Positions 15,954-24,744 of a stretch of 33,454 nt of DNA are shown piece by piece. The notes under the pieces are model-generated. The model was given only the letters and a program-made list of their open reading frames with translations. It was not told the origin of the DNA and searched no databases. The position numbers and the translations under genes are program-made. Source of the DNA: an uncultured Clostridia bacterium (GTDB lineage Bacteria; Bacillota; Clostridia; Peptostreptococcales; Anaerovoracaceae). The DNA is taken from assembly GCA_944388495.1 (NCBI GenBank), contig CALXIZ010000111.1, forward strand, positions 1 through 33,454. Reading direction: 5' to 3'. Position 1 is the stretch's first letter. Each line of letters begins with the position of its first letter.

Positions 15954-16466
15954 TTAGAGTTCCGTCACATAATCGGAGAGTTCTTTTCTTACAGGATGCA
16001 TCGGTCCCGGCTGAACATCGTCTGCCGGATATCCGATCGGCAGGAGTACTCTCGGCTGAAGGCCGTCCGGAATTTCAAAAGCTTCTTTTACTTTTGCCGT
16101 GTCAAACCAGCACACCCACGTGGTTCCCAGGCCCATTTCCTGCGCCTGAAGCATCATATGGGACGTCATGATAGCCAGATCCATCGAAGAGGAGTTGAAA
16201 CCGTCGAACGGATTGACCCATGCCTTGTCCGCCTCCTCGCACAGAAGCATGACGACAGGCGCCTGGAATGTCGCCGGTGTCAGATCTCTGATCTTCTTCA
16301 GAGCCTCTTCGCTCTTCAGGACATATACATGGAAAGGCTGAAAATTTTTCGCAGTCGGCGCCACACGGCCCGCTTCGAGCATCTTGTCCACCTTTTCTTT
16401 TTCCACAGGCTGATCCTTAAATTTACGAACGGAAAAACGTTCTTCGACGAGAGTATAAAAATCCAT
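15954..16466 (-). CDS. Nitroreductase-family FMN oxidoreductase
   Basis: This 170-residue protein has the FMN-binding N-terminus FSVRKFKDQPV, the stretch AGRVAPTAKNFQPFHVYVL and the late motif MGLGTTWVCWFD. These are typical of the nitroreductase/NADPH-flavin oxidoreductase fold, which reduces nitroaromatics, quinones or flavins as a homodimer. I chose the ATG at 16466, which has AGGAGG eight bases upstream; an upstream ATG at 16493 lacks a ribosome site. The physiological substrate is unknown. It precedes relQ by 66 bases and is probably co-transcribed. Confidence 0.92.
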   Translation of the reverse strand: MDFYTLVEERFSVRKFKDQPVEKEKVDKMLEAGRVAPTAKNFQPFHVYVLKSEEALKKIRDLTPATFQAPVVMLLCEEADKAWVNPFDGFNSSSMDLAIMTSHMMLQAQEMGLGTTWVCWFDTAKVKEAFEIPDGLQPRVLLPIGYPADDVQPGPMHPVRKELSDYVTEL

Positions 16467-16498
16467 ATCTATTCCTCCTGTTCTTTTTTCCATCGCGC

Positions 16499-16517
16499 GC
16501 CGCCGGGAACCGGCGGC
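16499..16517. other. Perfect eight-base GC hairpin upstream of the nitroreductase
   Basis: GCCGCCGG (16499-16506) pairs perfectly with CCGGCGGC (16510-16517) around a three-base loop. It lies between the M16 peptidase stop and the nitroreductase start. No T tract follows on the minus strand. It may be a 3' end structure of the rpsO-pnp transcript. A smaller GCTGCC/GGCAGC stem lies nearby at about 16549-16565. Confidence 0.4.
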
Positions 16518-16606
16518 ACACGGATTTACAGACGTGACGAATTTTTCCGCTGCCGCAGAGGCAGCTTCACTTTTACAGCAGAAGAAATCCCTTTCCGGAA
16601 TATCTC

Positions 16607-17857
16607 CTATTTTCCTATAATCCTTTCGAGATCGAGATCGCGTTTTCCTACCAGCGTGCCCGAATAGGAGCCGATGTCGGTGATGAGAGCCGCTACTCTG
16701 CGGATATCATCCTGATCTACCGCATCGACCGCTCTGATCACTTCCTCCGGAGTCCTCACACTGTTGCGGTTCAGTGCATATTTTCCGTTCGATACCATTC
16801 TGCTTCCCGTATTTTCGAGGCTGAAGATATAACTTCCCTTGGTCTGCTCTTTTGAAATCCTCAGCTCTTCTTCCGTGACACCGCCGGCCGCCAGTTTTTC
16901 CAGCTCCTCGCAGATCGCATGAACCGTCGCCTCCACTTTATCGTGAGCCACTCCCGCGCTGATGGCATACAGCCCGCTGCGATCGTAAGCTGACGTATAG
17001 GAATAAACCGTATAGGCCATACCCTTTTCTTCCCGGATATGCTGGAACAGTCTGGAACTCATGCTGCCGCCCATGATGTTGTTCAGAATCGTCAGCGCAT
17101 AGACATCTTCATGTCCGAAAGGCAGCGCTCTGGTTCCGAGACAGATATGGGACTGCTCGATGTCTTTTACTTTCGTCTTAAAGGACGGAACGTAGACAGC
17201 AGAAGGCGCCTTCTTTTCCGCCTTTTCCGCCGTCATGCAGGAAAGACTGTTCTCAAACTGGCTGCAGATCGCATCCGCATCGAAATTGCCCGCTACAGAT
17301 ACGACGATATGATCCAGCGTATATTCCCGGGCGATATAATTTTTAATATCGTCATGTGTGATCCTGTCGAGACTCTCCGGTGTTCCCAGAATCGAAGAGG
17401 AAAGAGGCTCGCCCCGGAAGAGAACCTCGTACAGCATGTCCTGCACGTCGTCCTCCGGCGTATCCTCGACCATTTTAATCTCTTCTTTTACCACCTGCTT
17501 TTCCTTCGCCATCTCCTCCGGAGCAAACAGCGAATCCGTCATCATGTCGATGAGAATCTCGCAGGCTTTGTCCACATTCGACGTCAGAGATTTGATATAG
17601 TAGCAGGTGCTTTCCTTCGATGTGAAGGCATTCATCTGCGCACCGAGTGCATCGGCGTCCGACGCGATCTGGCGTGCTGAGCGTTTTCCCGTTCCCTTGA
17701 ACATCATGTGCTCGATAAAATGTGAGATCCCCCGGCAGCTGTCGTCCTCGTCGACGCAGCCTGCCTTGACCCAGATTCCGGTCGTCACCGACTGGACATA
17801 GGGAATCTGCTCCAGTACGACTCTGAGACCGCAGTTCAGTTTTCTTATTTCACTCAT
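16607..17857 (-). CDS. mlpA: M16-family zinc metallopeptidase (MlpA/YmxG-like)
   Basis: This protein of about 416 residues has the inverted zinc motif HxxEH in GISHFIEHMMFKGT, with a further acidic ligand in the downstream EKQVVKEEIKMVEDTPEDD helix. The mitochondrial-processing-peptidase-like body continues with LTILNNIMGGSMSSRLFQHIREEKGMAY, whose Arg and Tyr are typical of the family. I chose the ATG at 17857, where the sequence begins MSEIRKLNCGLRVVLEQIPY as in homologues. The open frame extends 28 codons upstream to 17941 without a ribosome site. The order rpsO-pnp-ylxY-mlpA matches Bacillus subtilis. Its peptide substrate is unknown. Confidence 0.93.
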   Translation of the reverse strand: MSEIRKLNCGLRVVLEQIPYVQSVTTGIWVKAGCVDEDDSCRGISHFIEHMMFKGTGKRSARQIASDADALGAQMNAFTSKESTCYYIKSLTSNVDKACEILIDMMTDSLFAPEEMAKEKQVVKEEIKMVEDTPEDDVQDMLYEVLFRGEPLSSSILGTPESLDRITHDDIKNYIAREYTLDHIVVSVAGNFDADAICSQFENSLSCMTAEKAEKKAPSAVYVPSFKTKVKDIEQSHICLGTRALPFGHEDVYALTILNNIMGGSMSSRLFQHIREEKGMAYTVYSYTSAYDRSGLYAISAGVAHDKVEATVHAICEELEKLAAGGVTEEELRISKEQTKGSYIFSLENTGSRMVSNGKYALNRNSVRTPEEVIRAVDAVDQDDIRRVAALITDIGSYSGTLVGKRDLDLERIIGK

Positions 17858-17947
17858 TGACCGTTTTTCCCTTTCCCTCTGAAATCCGAGGCTCAGCCTC
17901 TTTCTTTCATTTCTGACATTACCGGTTCCGCCTGTCTTCATCCGTCT

Positions 17948-17973
17948 GCGAAGCGGCTGTCACGCCGCCTCGC
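17948..17973. other. GC-rich hairpin between ylxY and the M16 gene
   Basis: The arms 17948-17957 and 17964-17973 pair nine of ten bases around a six-base loop. It lies just past the right-hand boundary of the M16 open frame and before the ylxY stop. No T tract follows. A role in mRNA processing is possible but unproven. Confidence 0.35.
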
Positions 17974-17982
17974 AGCGTTCTG

Positions 17983-18783
17983 TCATGCCTCCTCTTCTCC
18001 GAGGAGCTGGGACAGCTTCACCGGTTCGATCCCCCGCTGTCTGATTTCATCGATGAGGCCGGGGAGCGCTTTTGCCGTCTCTTCCTTCGGATGCATGAGA
18101 ACGATAGCTCCGTCCAGTTCTTTTTCCAGAATCCTCTGCCGGATGACATCCGCCGTCGAACCGTCACGCCAGTCGATCGTATCAGCCGACCACAGGATCA
18201 GACGGTAACCGTGCTGCCTGCAGAATTCCACCGTTTTGCCGCTGAAATCACCGGAAGGCGGCGCAAAATATCCGGGAAGCACACCGATAGCGCTGCGGAT
18301 CGCATTTTCCGTCTTCTCGATCTCAGACTTCAGTTCATCCTGAGAAATCTGCGAGCTCATCTTGTGTCCGTACCCGTGGCTTCCGATCTCATGTCCCGCG
18401 AGGTACATGCGGCGAAGCAGCTCCGTATTTTTCGAAGCCCAGCTTCCCGTCACGAAAAAGGTGATTCTGACATTCTTCTCCCTGAAAATTTCCAGCAGAT
18501 CCGGAATCACTTCCTCACCCCAGTCCACATTACAGGTAAATGTCATCTTCCCGCTTCCCCGCTCTCCGGAACGTACCACAGTCCCGTCGTCCTCATAATC
18601 CTCCGTGACATACGATATGGCCGGAGATTCTTTTCCGCATTCCGTGACAAAGGAAAGCTTCCGGTCCTCGCCGTCGGCGGCACGCTGGCACAGGATATCC
18701 ACAGTGGCGGACAGCAGCATGACGCCGAAAAAAATAATCAGGCAGGAAAGTACGATAATTCTTTTCTGTTCGTTTCTCTTCAT
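17983..18783 (-). CDS. ylxY: YlxY-like polysaccharide deacetylase-family protein, membrane anchored
   Basis: This 266-residue protein has an N-terminal membrane anchor (about 9-27) and an extracytoplasmic NodB-type domain. Motif one reads CNVDWG (84-89) where active deacetylases have TFDDG, so the usual first Asp is Asn. As I recall, this resembles the B. subtilis YlxY form. Motif two HEIGSHGYGH (131-140) keeps both metal-binding His residues. Later motifs are FAPPSGDF, LWSADTIDW and IVLMHPKEE. It may bind or modify peptidoglycan, but catalytic activity is doubtful. I chose the ATG at 18783 because AGGAG lies six to seven bases upstream; 13 extra codons run upstream. It sits between pnp and mlpA. 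Confidence 0.88.
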   Translation of the reverse strand: MKRNEQKRIIVLSCLIIFFGVMLLSATVDILCQRAADGEDRKLSFVTECGKESPAISYVTEDYEDDGTVVRSGERGSGKMTFTCNVDWGEEVIPDLLEIFREKNVRITFFVTGSWASKNTELLRRMYLAGHEIGSHGYGHKMSSQISQDELKSEIEKTENAIRSAIGVLPGYFAPPSGDFSGKTVEFCRQHGYRLILWSADTIDWRDGSTADVIRQRILEKELDGAIVLMHPKEETAKALPGLIDEIRQRGIEPVKLSQLLGEEEA

Positions 18784-18891
18784 AACGGTCTCCTCATACA
18801 CAGTGCATGACAAACCGTACACAGTCCCCGCCGGACTGTCCGGTTTCTCCTTACTTAATGTATGCGGTTTCTTTTCCGTTATGAAGCTCTG

Positions 18892-20973
18892 TTACATTTT
18901 TGCTCTCTTCAGGTTGATTCTTCCCTGATTGTCGATCTCATATACGACGACATCCACATGGTCTCCGATGTTCATCACATCTTCCACCTTTTCCACGCGG
19001 TGCTTCGCCATCTTTGAGATGTGCAGCAGTCCCTCTTTGCCCGGAAGTACCTCGATAAACGCACCGAAATTCATGATGCGCTTTACTTCGCCCCGGTACG
19101 TCTTGCCTACCTCCACCTCGGCGGTGAGCAGTTCGATCTCTTCCTGCGCCGCTCTCGCAGATGCCATATCAGGCGATGCGATAAAGACATGACCGTCATC
19201 GTCGATATCGATCTTTACGCCTGTTTCATCGATGATCCTGTTGATCGTCTTTCCTCCCGGCCCGATGACCGTTCTGATCTTATCCGTATCGATCTGCATC
19301 GTTATGATACGCGGAGCATACGGAGAGAGCTCCTCTCTCGGTGCAGAGATTTCCTCCATCATCTTTTCTCTGATAAAAGCTCTTCCCTCACGCGCCTGTT
19401 CGAGCGCTCTCTGCAGAATTTCCTTGGAAAGACCGTGGATCTTGATGTCCATCTGAATAGCCGTCACGCCTTTTTCCGTACCGGCCACTTTGAAGTCCAT
19501 ATCGCCGAGGAAATCTTCCATGCCCTGAATATCGCTGAGAATGGCGATCTGATCTCCTTCTTTGATCAGACCCATGGCGATTCCGGAAACAGGAGCTTTG
19601 ATCGGAACGCCGGCATCCATCAGAGACAGCGTGCTTCCGCAGACCGAAGCCTGAGAAGTACTGCCGTTTGAGGAAAGAACTTCCGAAACGAGACGGATGG
19701 CATAAGGAAATTCCTCTACAGGAGGAATGACCGGCAGCAGCGCTCTTTCCGCCAGTGCTCCGTGACCGATCTCCCTTCTTCCGGGACTTCTGGATGTTCT
19801 CGCTTCACCGACGCTGTACGGCGGGAAATTATAGTGATGAATATATCTCTTTTCCGTCTCCTCCGAGATACCGTCCAGTGTCTGACAGTCGCTTACCGTT
19901 CCCAGTGTGGTGACCGTAAGCACCTGGGTCTGACCTCTCGTAAACAGACCGGAACCGTGTGTTCTCGGCAAAAATCCTGTCTCACACCAGATCGGACGGA
20001 TTTCGGTCGTCGTTCTGCCGTCCGGACGGATTCCCTCATTTAAGATCAGGTCTCTCATCTGTTCTTTTCTTATCTTGTACAGCACGTCGTCAATATCTCT
20101 GCCGGATTCCGGATACTCCTCCAGAAACTTTTCCTTCGTCTCCGCCTCGAGCGCGTCCATCTTTTCCTGACGCTCCGTCTTATCGTGAATCTGAATCGCT
20201 TCTCTCATGGCAGCCGTCTCATATTCCCGTACAGCGTCCTCGAGTTCCTGCGGAATTTCATGAACCGGAAGCTCTCTCTTCGGCTTTCCCACTTCCGCTG
20301 TAATCTGCTCGATGAAGGCTACGATTTTCTTTATTTCCTCATGAGCAAACATGATCCCGTCGAGGATCACCTCCTCCGGCACTTCATCCGCTCCTGCTTC
20401 TACCATCATAATAGCATCCTTCGTACCGGAGACCTTCAGATCGATATCGCTGACAGCTCTCTGCGCCTGCGTCGGATTGATGACGAACTCTCCGTTGACA
20501 CGTCCCACAGAGACCGAACCGGTAGGACCGTCCCACGGAATGTCGGAGATGGAGAGCGCCACAGAGGAACCCACCATGGCCGTGATATCGGAAGGACAGT
20601 CGTGATCTACGCACATGACGGTGGCTACCACCACGACGTCATTGTAAAAGCCCTTCGGAAACAGCGGACGGATCGGACGGTCTATCAGCCTGGAAGAGAG
20701 AATCGCTTTTTCGGTAGGACGGCCTTCTCTTTTGATAAAGCCCCCCGGAATTTTTCCCGCCGCATACATTCTTTCCTCATAGTCACAGCTGAGAGGAAAG
20801 AAATCGATATCCTCTCTCGGTTCCGCCGAGCAGGTGGCGGTAACGTTTACCACTGTGTCGCCGTAACGGACAGTAGCCGCGCCGTTTGCCATGCCGGCTA
20901 CCTTTCCGACTTCGACCTGCAGAAGTCTGCCGCCGATGGCCGTTCTGAATGTTTTATAATCTTCAAATCTCAT
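18892..20973 (-). CDS. pnp: Polyribonucleotide nucleotidyltransferase (PNPase)
   Basis: This 693-residue phosphorolytic 3'-5' exoribonuclease degrades RNA to nucleoside diphosphates. In order it has a first RNase PH domain (1 to about 140), an all-helical linker, and a second catalytic RNase PH domain with [30 protein letters not shown] and [15 protein letters not shown] domain ([19 protein letters not shown]) and a C-terminal S1 domain ([20 protein letters not shown]) follow. It ends directly after S1, without the acidic tail seen in some homologues. GGAGG lies eight bases before the ATG. A long stem in the leader is described separately. Confidence 0.97.
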   Translation of the reverse strand: MRFEDYKTFRTAIGGRLLQVEVGKVAGMANGAATVRYGDTVVNVTATCSAEPREDIDFFPLSCDYEERMYAAGKIPGGFIKREGRPTEKAILSSRLIDRPIRPLFPKGFYNDVVVVATVMCVDHDCPSDITAMVGSSVALSISDIPWDGPTGSVSVGRVNGEFVINPTQAQRAVSDIDLKVSGTKDAIMMVEAGADEVPEEVILDGIMFAHEEIKKIVAFIEQITAEVGKPKRELPVHEIPQELEDAVREYETAAMREAIQIHDKTERQEKMDALEAETKEKFLEEYPESGRDIDDVLYKIRKEQMRDLILNEGIRPDGRTTTEIRPIWCETGFLPRTHGSGLFTRGQTQVLTVTTLGTVSDCQTLDGISEETEKRYIHHYNFPPYSVGEARTSRSPGRREIGHGALAERALLPVIPPVEEFPYAIRLVSEVLSSNGSTSQASVCGSTLSLMDAGVPIKAPVSGIAMGLIKEGDQIAILSDIQGMEDFLGDMDFKVAGTEKGVTAIQMDIKIHGLSKEILQRALEQAREGRAFIREKMMEEISAPREELSPYAPRIITMQIDTDKIRTVIGPGGKTINRIIDETGVKIDIDDDGHVFIASPDMASARAAQEEIELLTAEVEVGKTYRGEVKRIMNFGAFIEVLPGKEGLLHISKMAKHRVEKVEDVMNIGDHVDVVVYEIDNQGRINLKRAKM

Positions 20974-21008
20974 ACCTTGTCCTCCATTGATTTTCCGCCA
21001 TCCCGACC

Positions 21009-21074
21009 AGACTTGACAATTCGGTCCGCCGGCCCGGATGATATTCCGGTACGGTGAAACAAATTCTCAAGTCT
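21009..21074 (-). promoter_or_regulatory. Long imperfect stem-loop in the pnp leader
   Basis: On the minus strand 13-base arms (21062-21074 and 21009-21021) pair at 12 positions. The 40-base loop contains an inner CCGGA/TCCGG hairpin. The structure ends 36 bases before the pnp ATG. In E. coli a double-stranded pnp leader cut by RNase III is the basis of PNPase autoregulation; a comparable role here is inferred. Confidence 0.6.
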
Positions 21075-21150
21075 CATGTCCGAATGGCTCCCGATGAGAT
21101 AATATCAGTAATGTTTTCCTTCCCGAACGAAGCGAAGAAAATAAATACGG

Positions 21151-21182
21151 AAAGCGGGGTGCACTGAATACAACCCCGCTTT
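21151..21182 (-). terminator. Terminator-like hairpin downstream of rpsO
   Basis: Perfect ten-base arms (21151-21160 and 21173-21182) enclose a 12-base loop. On the minus strand the following sequence is CCGTATTTATTTTC, which is only partly T-rich, so read-through into pnp is likely. This would set an rpsO to pnp ratio. Confidence 0.7.
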
Positions 21183-21193
21183 CTTTTCAGAAT

Positions 21194-21460
21194 TTATTTT
21201 CTCAGTCCGAGACGAGCGATCAGAGTTCTGTATCTTTCCAGATCCTTCTCTCTGAGATAGTTGAGAAGATTTCTTCTCTGACCTACCATCTTCAGCAGGC
21301 CTCTTCTCGAATGATGGTCTTTCTTGTGAACCTTCAGGTGCTCATTCAGATCGTTGATACGATAAGTGAGAATCGCTACCTGTACTTCCGGAGAACCGGT
21401 ATCGCCCTCATGAGTCGCATATTCCGCAATAATCTCTGATTTCTTTGCCTGAGTAATCAT
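21194..21460 (-). CDS. rpsO: 30S ribosomal protein S15
   Basis: At 88 residues it has the standard S15 length. It carries the family hallmarks [23 protein letters not shown] and [25 protein letters not shown], in which the conserved Asp, His and Ser contact 16S rRNA. S15 nucleates the 30S platform by binding helices h20 to h22. AAGGAG precedes the ATG. It has its own strong promoter and a structured leader, and pnp follows after a terminator-like hairpin. Confidence 0.98.
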   Translation of the reverse strand: MITQAKKSEIIAEYATHEGDTGSPEVQVAILTYRINDLNEHLKVHKKDHHSRRGLLKMVGQRRNLLNYLREKDLERYRTLIARLGLRK

Positions 21461-21486
21461 TATTTCTGTCTCCTTTTCTCTTTTCC

Positions 21487-21533
21487 CCCAAAGCCGGGTA
21501 TAACGCCGGAGCAGCGATAAACGCAGCCCTGGG
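21487..21533 (-). promoter_or_regulatory. Structured rpsO leader, candidate S15 autoregulatory element
   Basis: The leader of about 90 bases can form a closing helix between 21526-21533 and 21487-21494 (eight pairs, three of them G-U). Its 3' arm is 26 bases from the start codon, just before the AAGGAG site. The interior has further GC stems. S15 autoregulates through differing leader RNAs in several bacteria, and a G-U/G-C rich helix is a known recognition theme. Identity with a known class was not tested. Confidence 0.4.
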
Positions 21534-21557
21534 TCCGAATTACATAACTACCAAGTC

Positions 21558-21586
21558 AGTATATCTTTTTTTTCTTCTTATGTCAA
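21558..21586 (-). promoter_or_regulatory. Promoter of rpsO
   Basis: On the minus strand a perfect TTGACA (21581-21586) and TATACT (21558-21563) flank a 17-base A-rich spacer. The -35 box overlaps the last codons of ribF. Confidence 0.88.
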
Positions 21587-22548
21587 CCATTTCCTCCGCC
21601 CAGAATCACATTGTTCTTCTGACGGACCGCATGTCTCGCACGGGCGAAGTCACAGTCCTTTCCGAGCTGCACTTTCAGAGCGTCGAGCCCGGAGAATTTT
21701 TCCTCCGGCCGGATCATGCTCAGAAAAAAGACCTCGATCAGCTCACCGTAGACGTCCTGATTGAAATCGAAAATGTGAGTCTCCACATTCGTCTGATAGT
21801 CCCCGATCGTCGGTTTTTTTCCTACATTTGTCATGCTCGGATACTCCGCGCCGCCGATGACAGATCTCGTCACATAAGCGCCTCTCTTCGGCTCCACCAT
21901 ATTCGGATCCAGCGTCACGTTGCATGTGGGAAAGCCCAGCACGGTGCTTCCGATCTGATTGCCCCGGACGACTTCTCCGCGTATCATATAAGGTCTTCCC
22001 ATGAGCAGACTGACACGATCCATCTGACCCTTTCCGATCAGTTCCCGGATCAGCGTGCTGCTTACCACATCTCCGTCGACGCGCACCGGATCGATTACAG
22101 ATACTTCGATGCCGTGTTCCGCCGCGTAGGCTCTGAGACTGTCCGCCGTTCCCGCAGCTTTGAATCCGTAGGTGAAATTGAATCCGCAGACGGCCGCCTT
22201 CATGCGAAAATGGCGGATGAGAATCTCATCGACAAAGGCCTCCGGCGAACGATGCATGATTTCCTTATCAAAATCCAGAGAAAACATGTAATCGATACCG
22301 GCTTCCTCGAGCAGGCGTATCTTCTCCTCCGGATAGATCAGATTTTTTACCACACAGCTTCCGGCCAGCACATTTTTCGGATGATTGGAAAAAGTGAATA
22401 CCGCACTTTTCAATCCGTTTTTTTCCGCCAGACGCACGGCTTCCCCGATCAGAACCTGATGTCCTCTGTGAACTCCGTCGAAATTGCCGAGCGCTACCGC
22501 GGTAGGTTCAATTTCCCCGATTTCGTCCAAACTGTAAAATATTTTCAT
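21583..22548 (-). CDS. ribF: Bifunctional riboflavin kinase/FAD synthetase
   Basis: This enzyme converts riboflavin to FMN and then FAD. The N-terminal nucleotidyltransferase domain begins with the ATP-binding ALGNFDGVHRGHQ and includes FSNHPKNVLAG. The flavokinase domain starts near RPYMIRGEVVRGNQIGSTVLGFPTCNV and ends in FLSMIRPEEKFSGLDALKVQL. I chose the ATG at 22548, giving 321 residues; an in-frame TTG at 22557 sits too close to the AAGGTG site. It follows truB after 96 bases and is the last gene of the nusA-infB cluster. No FMN riboswitch is seen. Confidence 0.95.
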   Translation of the reverse strand: MKIFYSLDEIGEIEPTAVALGNFDGVHRGHQVLIGEAVRLAEKNGLKSAVFTFSNHPKNVLAGSCVVKNLIYPEEKIRLLEEAGIDYMFSLDFDKEIMHRSPEAFVDEILIRHFRMKAAVCGFNFTYGFKAAGTADSLRAYAAEHGIEVSVIDPVRVDGDVVSSTLIRELIGKGQMDRVSLLMGRPYMIRGEVVRGNQIGSTVLGFPTCNVTLDPNMVEPKRGAYVTRSVIGGAEYPSMTNVGKKPTIGDYQTNVETHIFDFNQDVYGELIEVFFLSMIRPEEKFSGLDALKVQLGKDCDFARARHAVRQKNNVILGGGNG

Positions 22549-22644
22549 CTGAAACAAACACCTTCAGTCACATAAATTTTCATTCTGCGGCAGGACGATC
22601 CTGCGGATATCCTTTCCCCAGCATGTCTCTCCCGTTCCGGCATA

Positions 22645-23631
22645 TCACCGGTAAAATACTTTTTCCGGGGCAAAGATCCTTTTTTTCATGTCTCTTCGCG
22701 CCGTTCCCGCAAAGTTTCCGTTTTCTTCAAATACGAGATACAGATCCTTCCATCTGTCCTCCGTACCGCGTCTGTTTTCTCTCCGGATATTTACGCCGGA
22801 TTCCGGCAGCTTTCCGCCGTTTGCATATTTTTCCCGTGCCTGCGGAGAGAGAACGATCTCGCCGAATCCGGAAATTCCTTTTTCGACGGGCATAAGAATC
22901 TCCCGCATATCGGTCTTCAGCGGCAGAGGCTTTCTTCCCGGATGAATCACTTCCTCTGCCGTGATCTTTTCTCCGGCGGAAACATGCGACACGATCTCCT
23001 CCAGCGTCACTGAATCCGCAATGGAAAAGGATCCGCTCCGCGTTCTCACCAGGAAGGTCATAACGGCGCCGCATCCGAGTTTTCTGCCGATATCCTCGCA
23101 GAGAGTTCTGATATAAGTTCCCTTTGAACAGGTGATATCAAACAGCGCCTTCGCCGGCTCATGAAAGACAGCGACAGGCTCTGCTTCAAAGACAGTGATC
23201 TCCCGGGCCGGTACGTCCACCTCTATGCCTTCTCTCGCATACTCGTAGAGTCTCTTCCCGTCTCTGCGGACGGCGGAATACATCGGCGGACGCTGCAGCT
23301 GTCTGCCCTTCAGAGAAAGAATCGCCTCACGCACCTTCTCTTCATCCGTGCAGATACTTTTTTTATCCGTATATGTAACCGTTCCCCAGATATCGCCGGT
23401 ATCCGACACCGCTCCCAGAAGCAGCTCACAGCGGTACTTTTTTGTATCCGACTCCAGATATTCCGCCGCTCTCGTCGCTTTTCCCACACAGACCGGAAGA
23501 ACGCCGGCCGCCATGGGATCCAGAGTCCCCGTATGTCCGATCTTTTTCGTCCGCAGAATCCGTCTCAGTACGGCCACCGCATCGTGAGACGTCATCTTTG
23601 CGGGTTTCAGAAGATTGATGATTCCGTCCAA
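22645..23631 (-). CDS. truB: tRNA pseudouridine(55) synthase TruB
   Basis: This 328-residue enzyme makes pseudouridine 55 in the T loop of tRNAs. The catalytic Asp38 lies in IGHTGTLDPMAAGVLPVCVGKATR. Later motifs are YRCELLLGAVSDTGD and KGTYIRTLCEDIGRKLG. The C-terminal segment (about 240-328) is the variable PUA-like part, with low similarity expected. The start is a TTG at 23631 that matches the family N-terminus (xDGIINLLKP). It lies 18 bases after the nrnA stop. Confidence 0.95.
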   Translation of the reverse strand: MDGIINLLKPAKMTSHDAVAVLRRILRTKKIGHTGTLDPMAAGVLPVCVGKATRAAEYLESDTKKYRCELLLGAVSDTGDIWGTVTYTDKKSICTDEEKVREAILSLKGRQLQRPPMYSAVRRDGKRLYEYAREGIEVDVPAREITVFEAEPVAVFHEPAKALFDITCSKGTYIRTLCEDIGRKLGCGAVMTFLVRTRSGSFSIADSVTLEEIVSHVSAGEKITAEEVIHPGRKPLPLKTDMREILMPVEKGISGFGEIVLSPQAREKYANGGKLPESGVNIRRENRRGTEDRWKDLYLVFEENGNFAGTARRDMKKRIFAPEKVFYR

Positions 23632-23649
23632 ACTGCCTGACTTTCCTTT

Positions 23650-24687
23650 CTATTCCTCCGGAAGCTTCAGCAGTCCCGGATGTGTGGCACGAAAGCCGCC
23701 GATCGCGTTTTCCACCGCCTCTTTCACCTTAAGTATCGCTTCCGGCAGAGTGCTGTGCAGCGTGCAGCCGGCGGCATGCTTGTGTCCGCCTCCGCCCATT
23801 CCCGCACAGATTTCGGAAACGTCGATATATTCCTTGCTCCGCATACCTACCTTGATCTCATCCCTGTGCTTTTCCCGCAGAAAGACGCCGATCTCCACGC
23901 CGCGGATATCGCGGAGGACGGAATTGATTCCGTCGCTTTCATCCACCTTTGCATCCGCTTCCCGGTACATATCCAGCGTCACCCAGGCGATGGAGGCAAG
24001 GCCGCCGCAGAACATATCCATCTCGTCCAGAATCAGATTTCTGAGACGCAGCTTCTGAGGACGGACACTCTGGTACAGTATCACATTGATTTTCTTCGTA
24101 TCGATTCCAAGATCGTACAGCTCAGCTGTGATCAGGTGCGTCTTTTTCGTCGTATTGGTATACTGGAAATTTCCGGTGTCGGTAGCGATTCCGGTGTAGA
24201 CAGCCTCACCGATCTCTTTATCGAGCTCCGCTCCCATCACTACGAGCAGCTCATAGAGAATCTCAGCCGTTGCGCTCGCCGAAGAATCTACATAATTCAG
24301 ATCAGCCATCGCCTGTCTCGAAATATGATGATCGATACAGAGCGTTTTTTCACCGGCATTCCGGAACAGATGCTCTCTCTTCGGAAATCTCGAGGTGCTG
24401 CTGCAGTCTAATGCGACACACAGATCCCGTTTTTCAAGCTGCGTATTCTCATCCACAAACGTGACATACCCTTTGTCGAGAAATTTCAGATTATCCGGAA
24501 TTTCATCCTCGAACAGGATATCGGCTTTCTTTCCCGCCTTTCGCATGGCGCAGCACAGCGCGGCACAGGATCCGAGCGCATCTCCGTCAGCGACGATATG
24601 GGAAAAGATATATACGGATTCCGCTGATTTCAGCGCATCGGCTGCCGCCTGCATTCTGTTTCGGGTTTCTTCGCTGACTTTCCACAT
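23650..24687 (-). CDS. nrnA: DHH-family nano-RNase/pAp phosphatase NrnA
   Basis: This 345-residue enzyme has an N-terminal DHH catalytic domain with His30, Asp34 and Asp36 in SHIVADGDALGS, VALDCSSTSR and the name-giving IDHH (118-121). A C-terminal DHHA1 domain carries the substrate-binding GGGGHKHAAGC. NrnA degrades short oligoribonucleotides and dephosphorylates 3'-phosphoadenosine 5'-phosphate, manganese-dependent. Its place between rbfA and truB is usual in Firmicutes. Confidence 0.95.
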   Translation of the reverse strand: MWKVSEETRNRMQAAADALKSAESVYIFSHIVADGDALGSCAALCCAMRKAGKKADILFEDEIPDNLKFLDKGYVTFVDENTQLEKRDLCVALDCSSTSRFPKREHLFRNAGEKTLCIDHHISRQAMADLNYVDSSASATAEILYELLVVMGAELDKEIGEAVYTGIATDTGNFQYTNTTKKTHLITAELYDLGIDTKKINVILYQSVRPQKLRLRNLILDEMDMFCGGLASIAWVTLDMYREADAKVDESDGINSVLRDIRGVEIGVFLREKHRDEIKVGMRSKEYIDVSEICAGMGGGGHKHAAGCTLHSTLPEAILKVKEAVENAIGGFRATHPGLLKLPEE

Positions 24688-24744
24688 ATAAATCCCGCCT
24701 TTCCCGCCGTTTTTTCCGGCGCAGGTGTGTCCGGAGGAGAAATC

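Noticed and set aside
22549..22644. FMN riboswitch upstream of ribF
   Set aside because: The gap between truB and ribF is only 96 bases and shows none of the conserved FMN aptamer segments.
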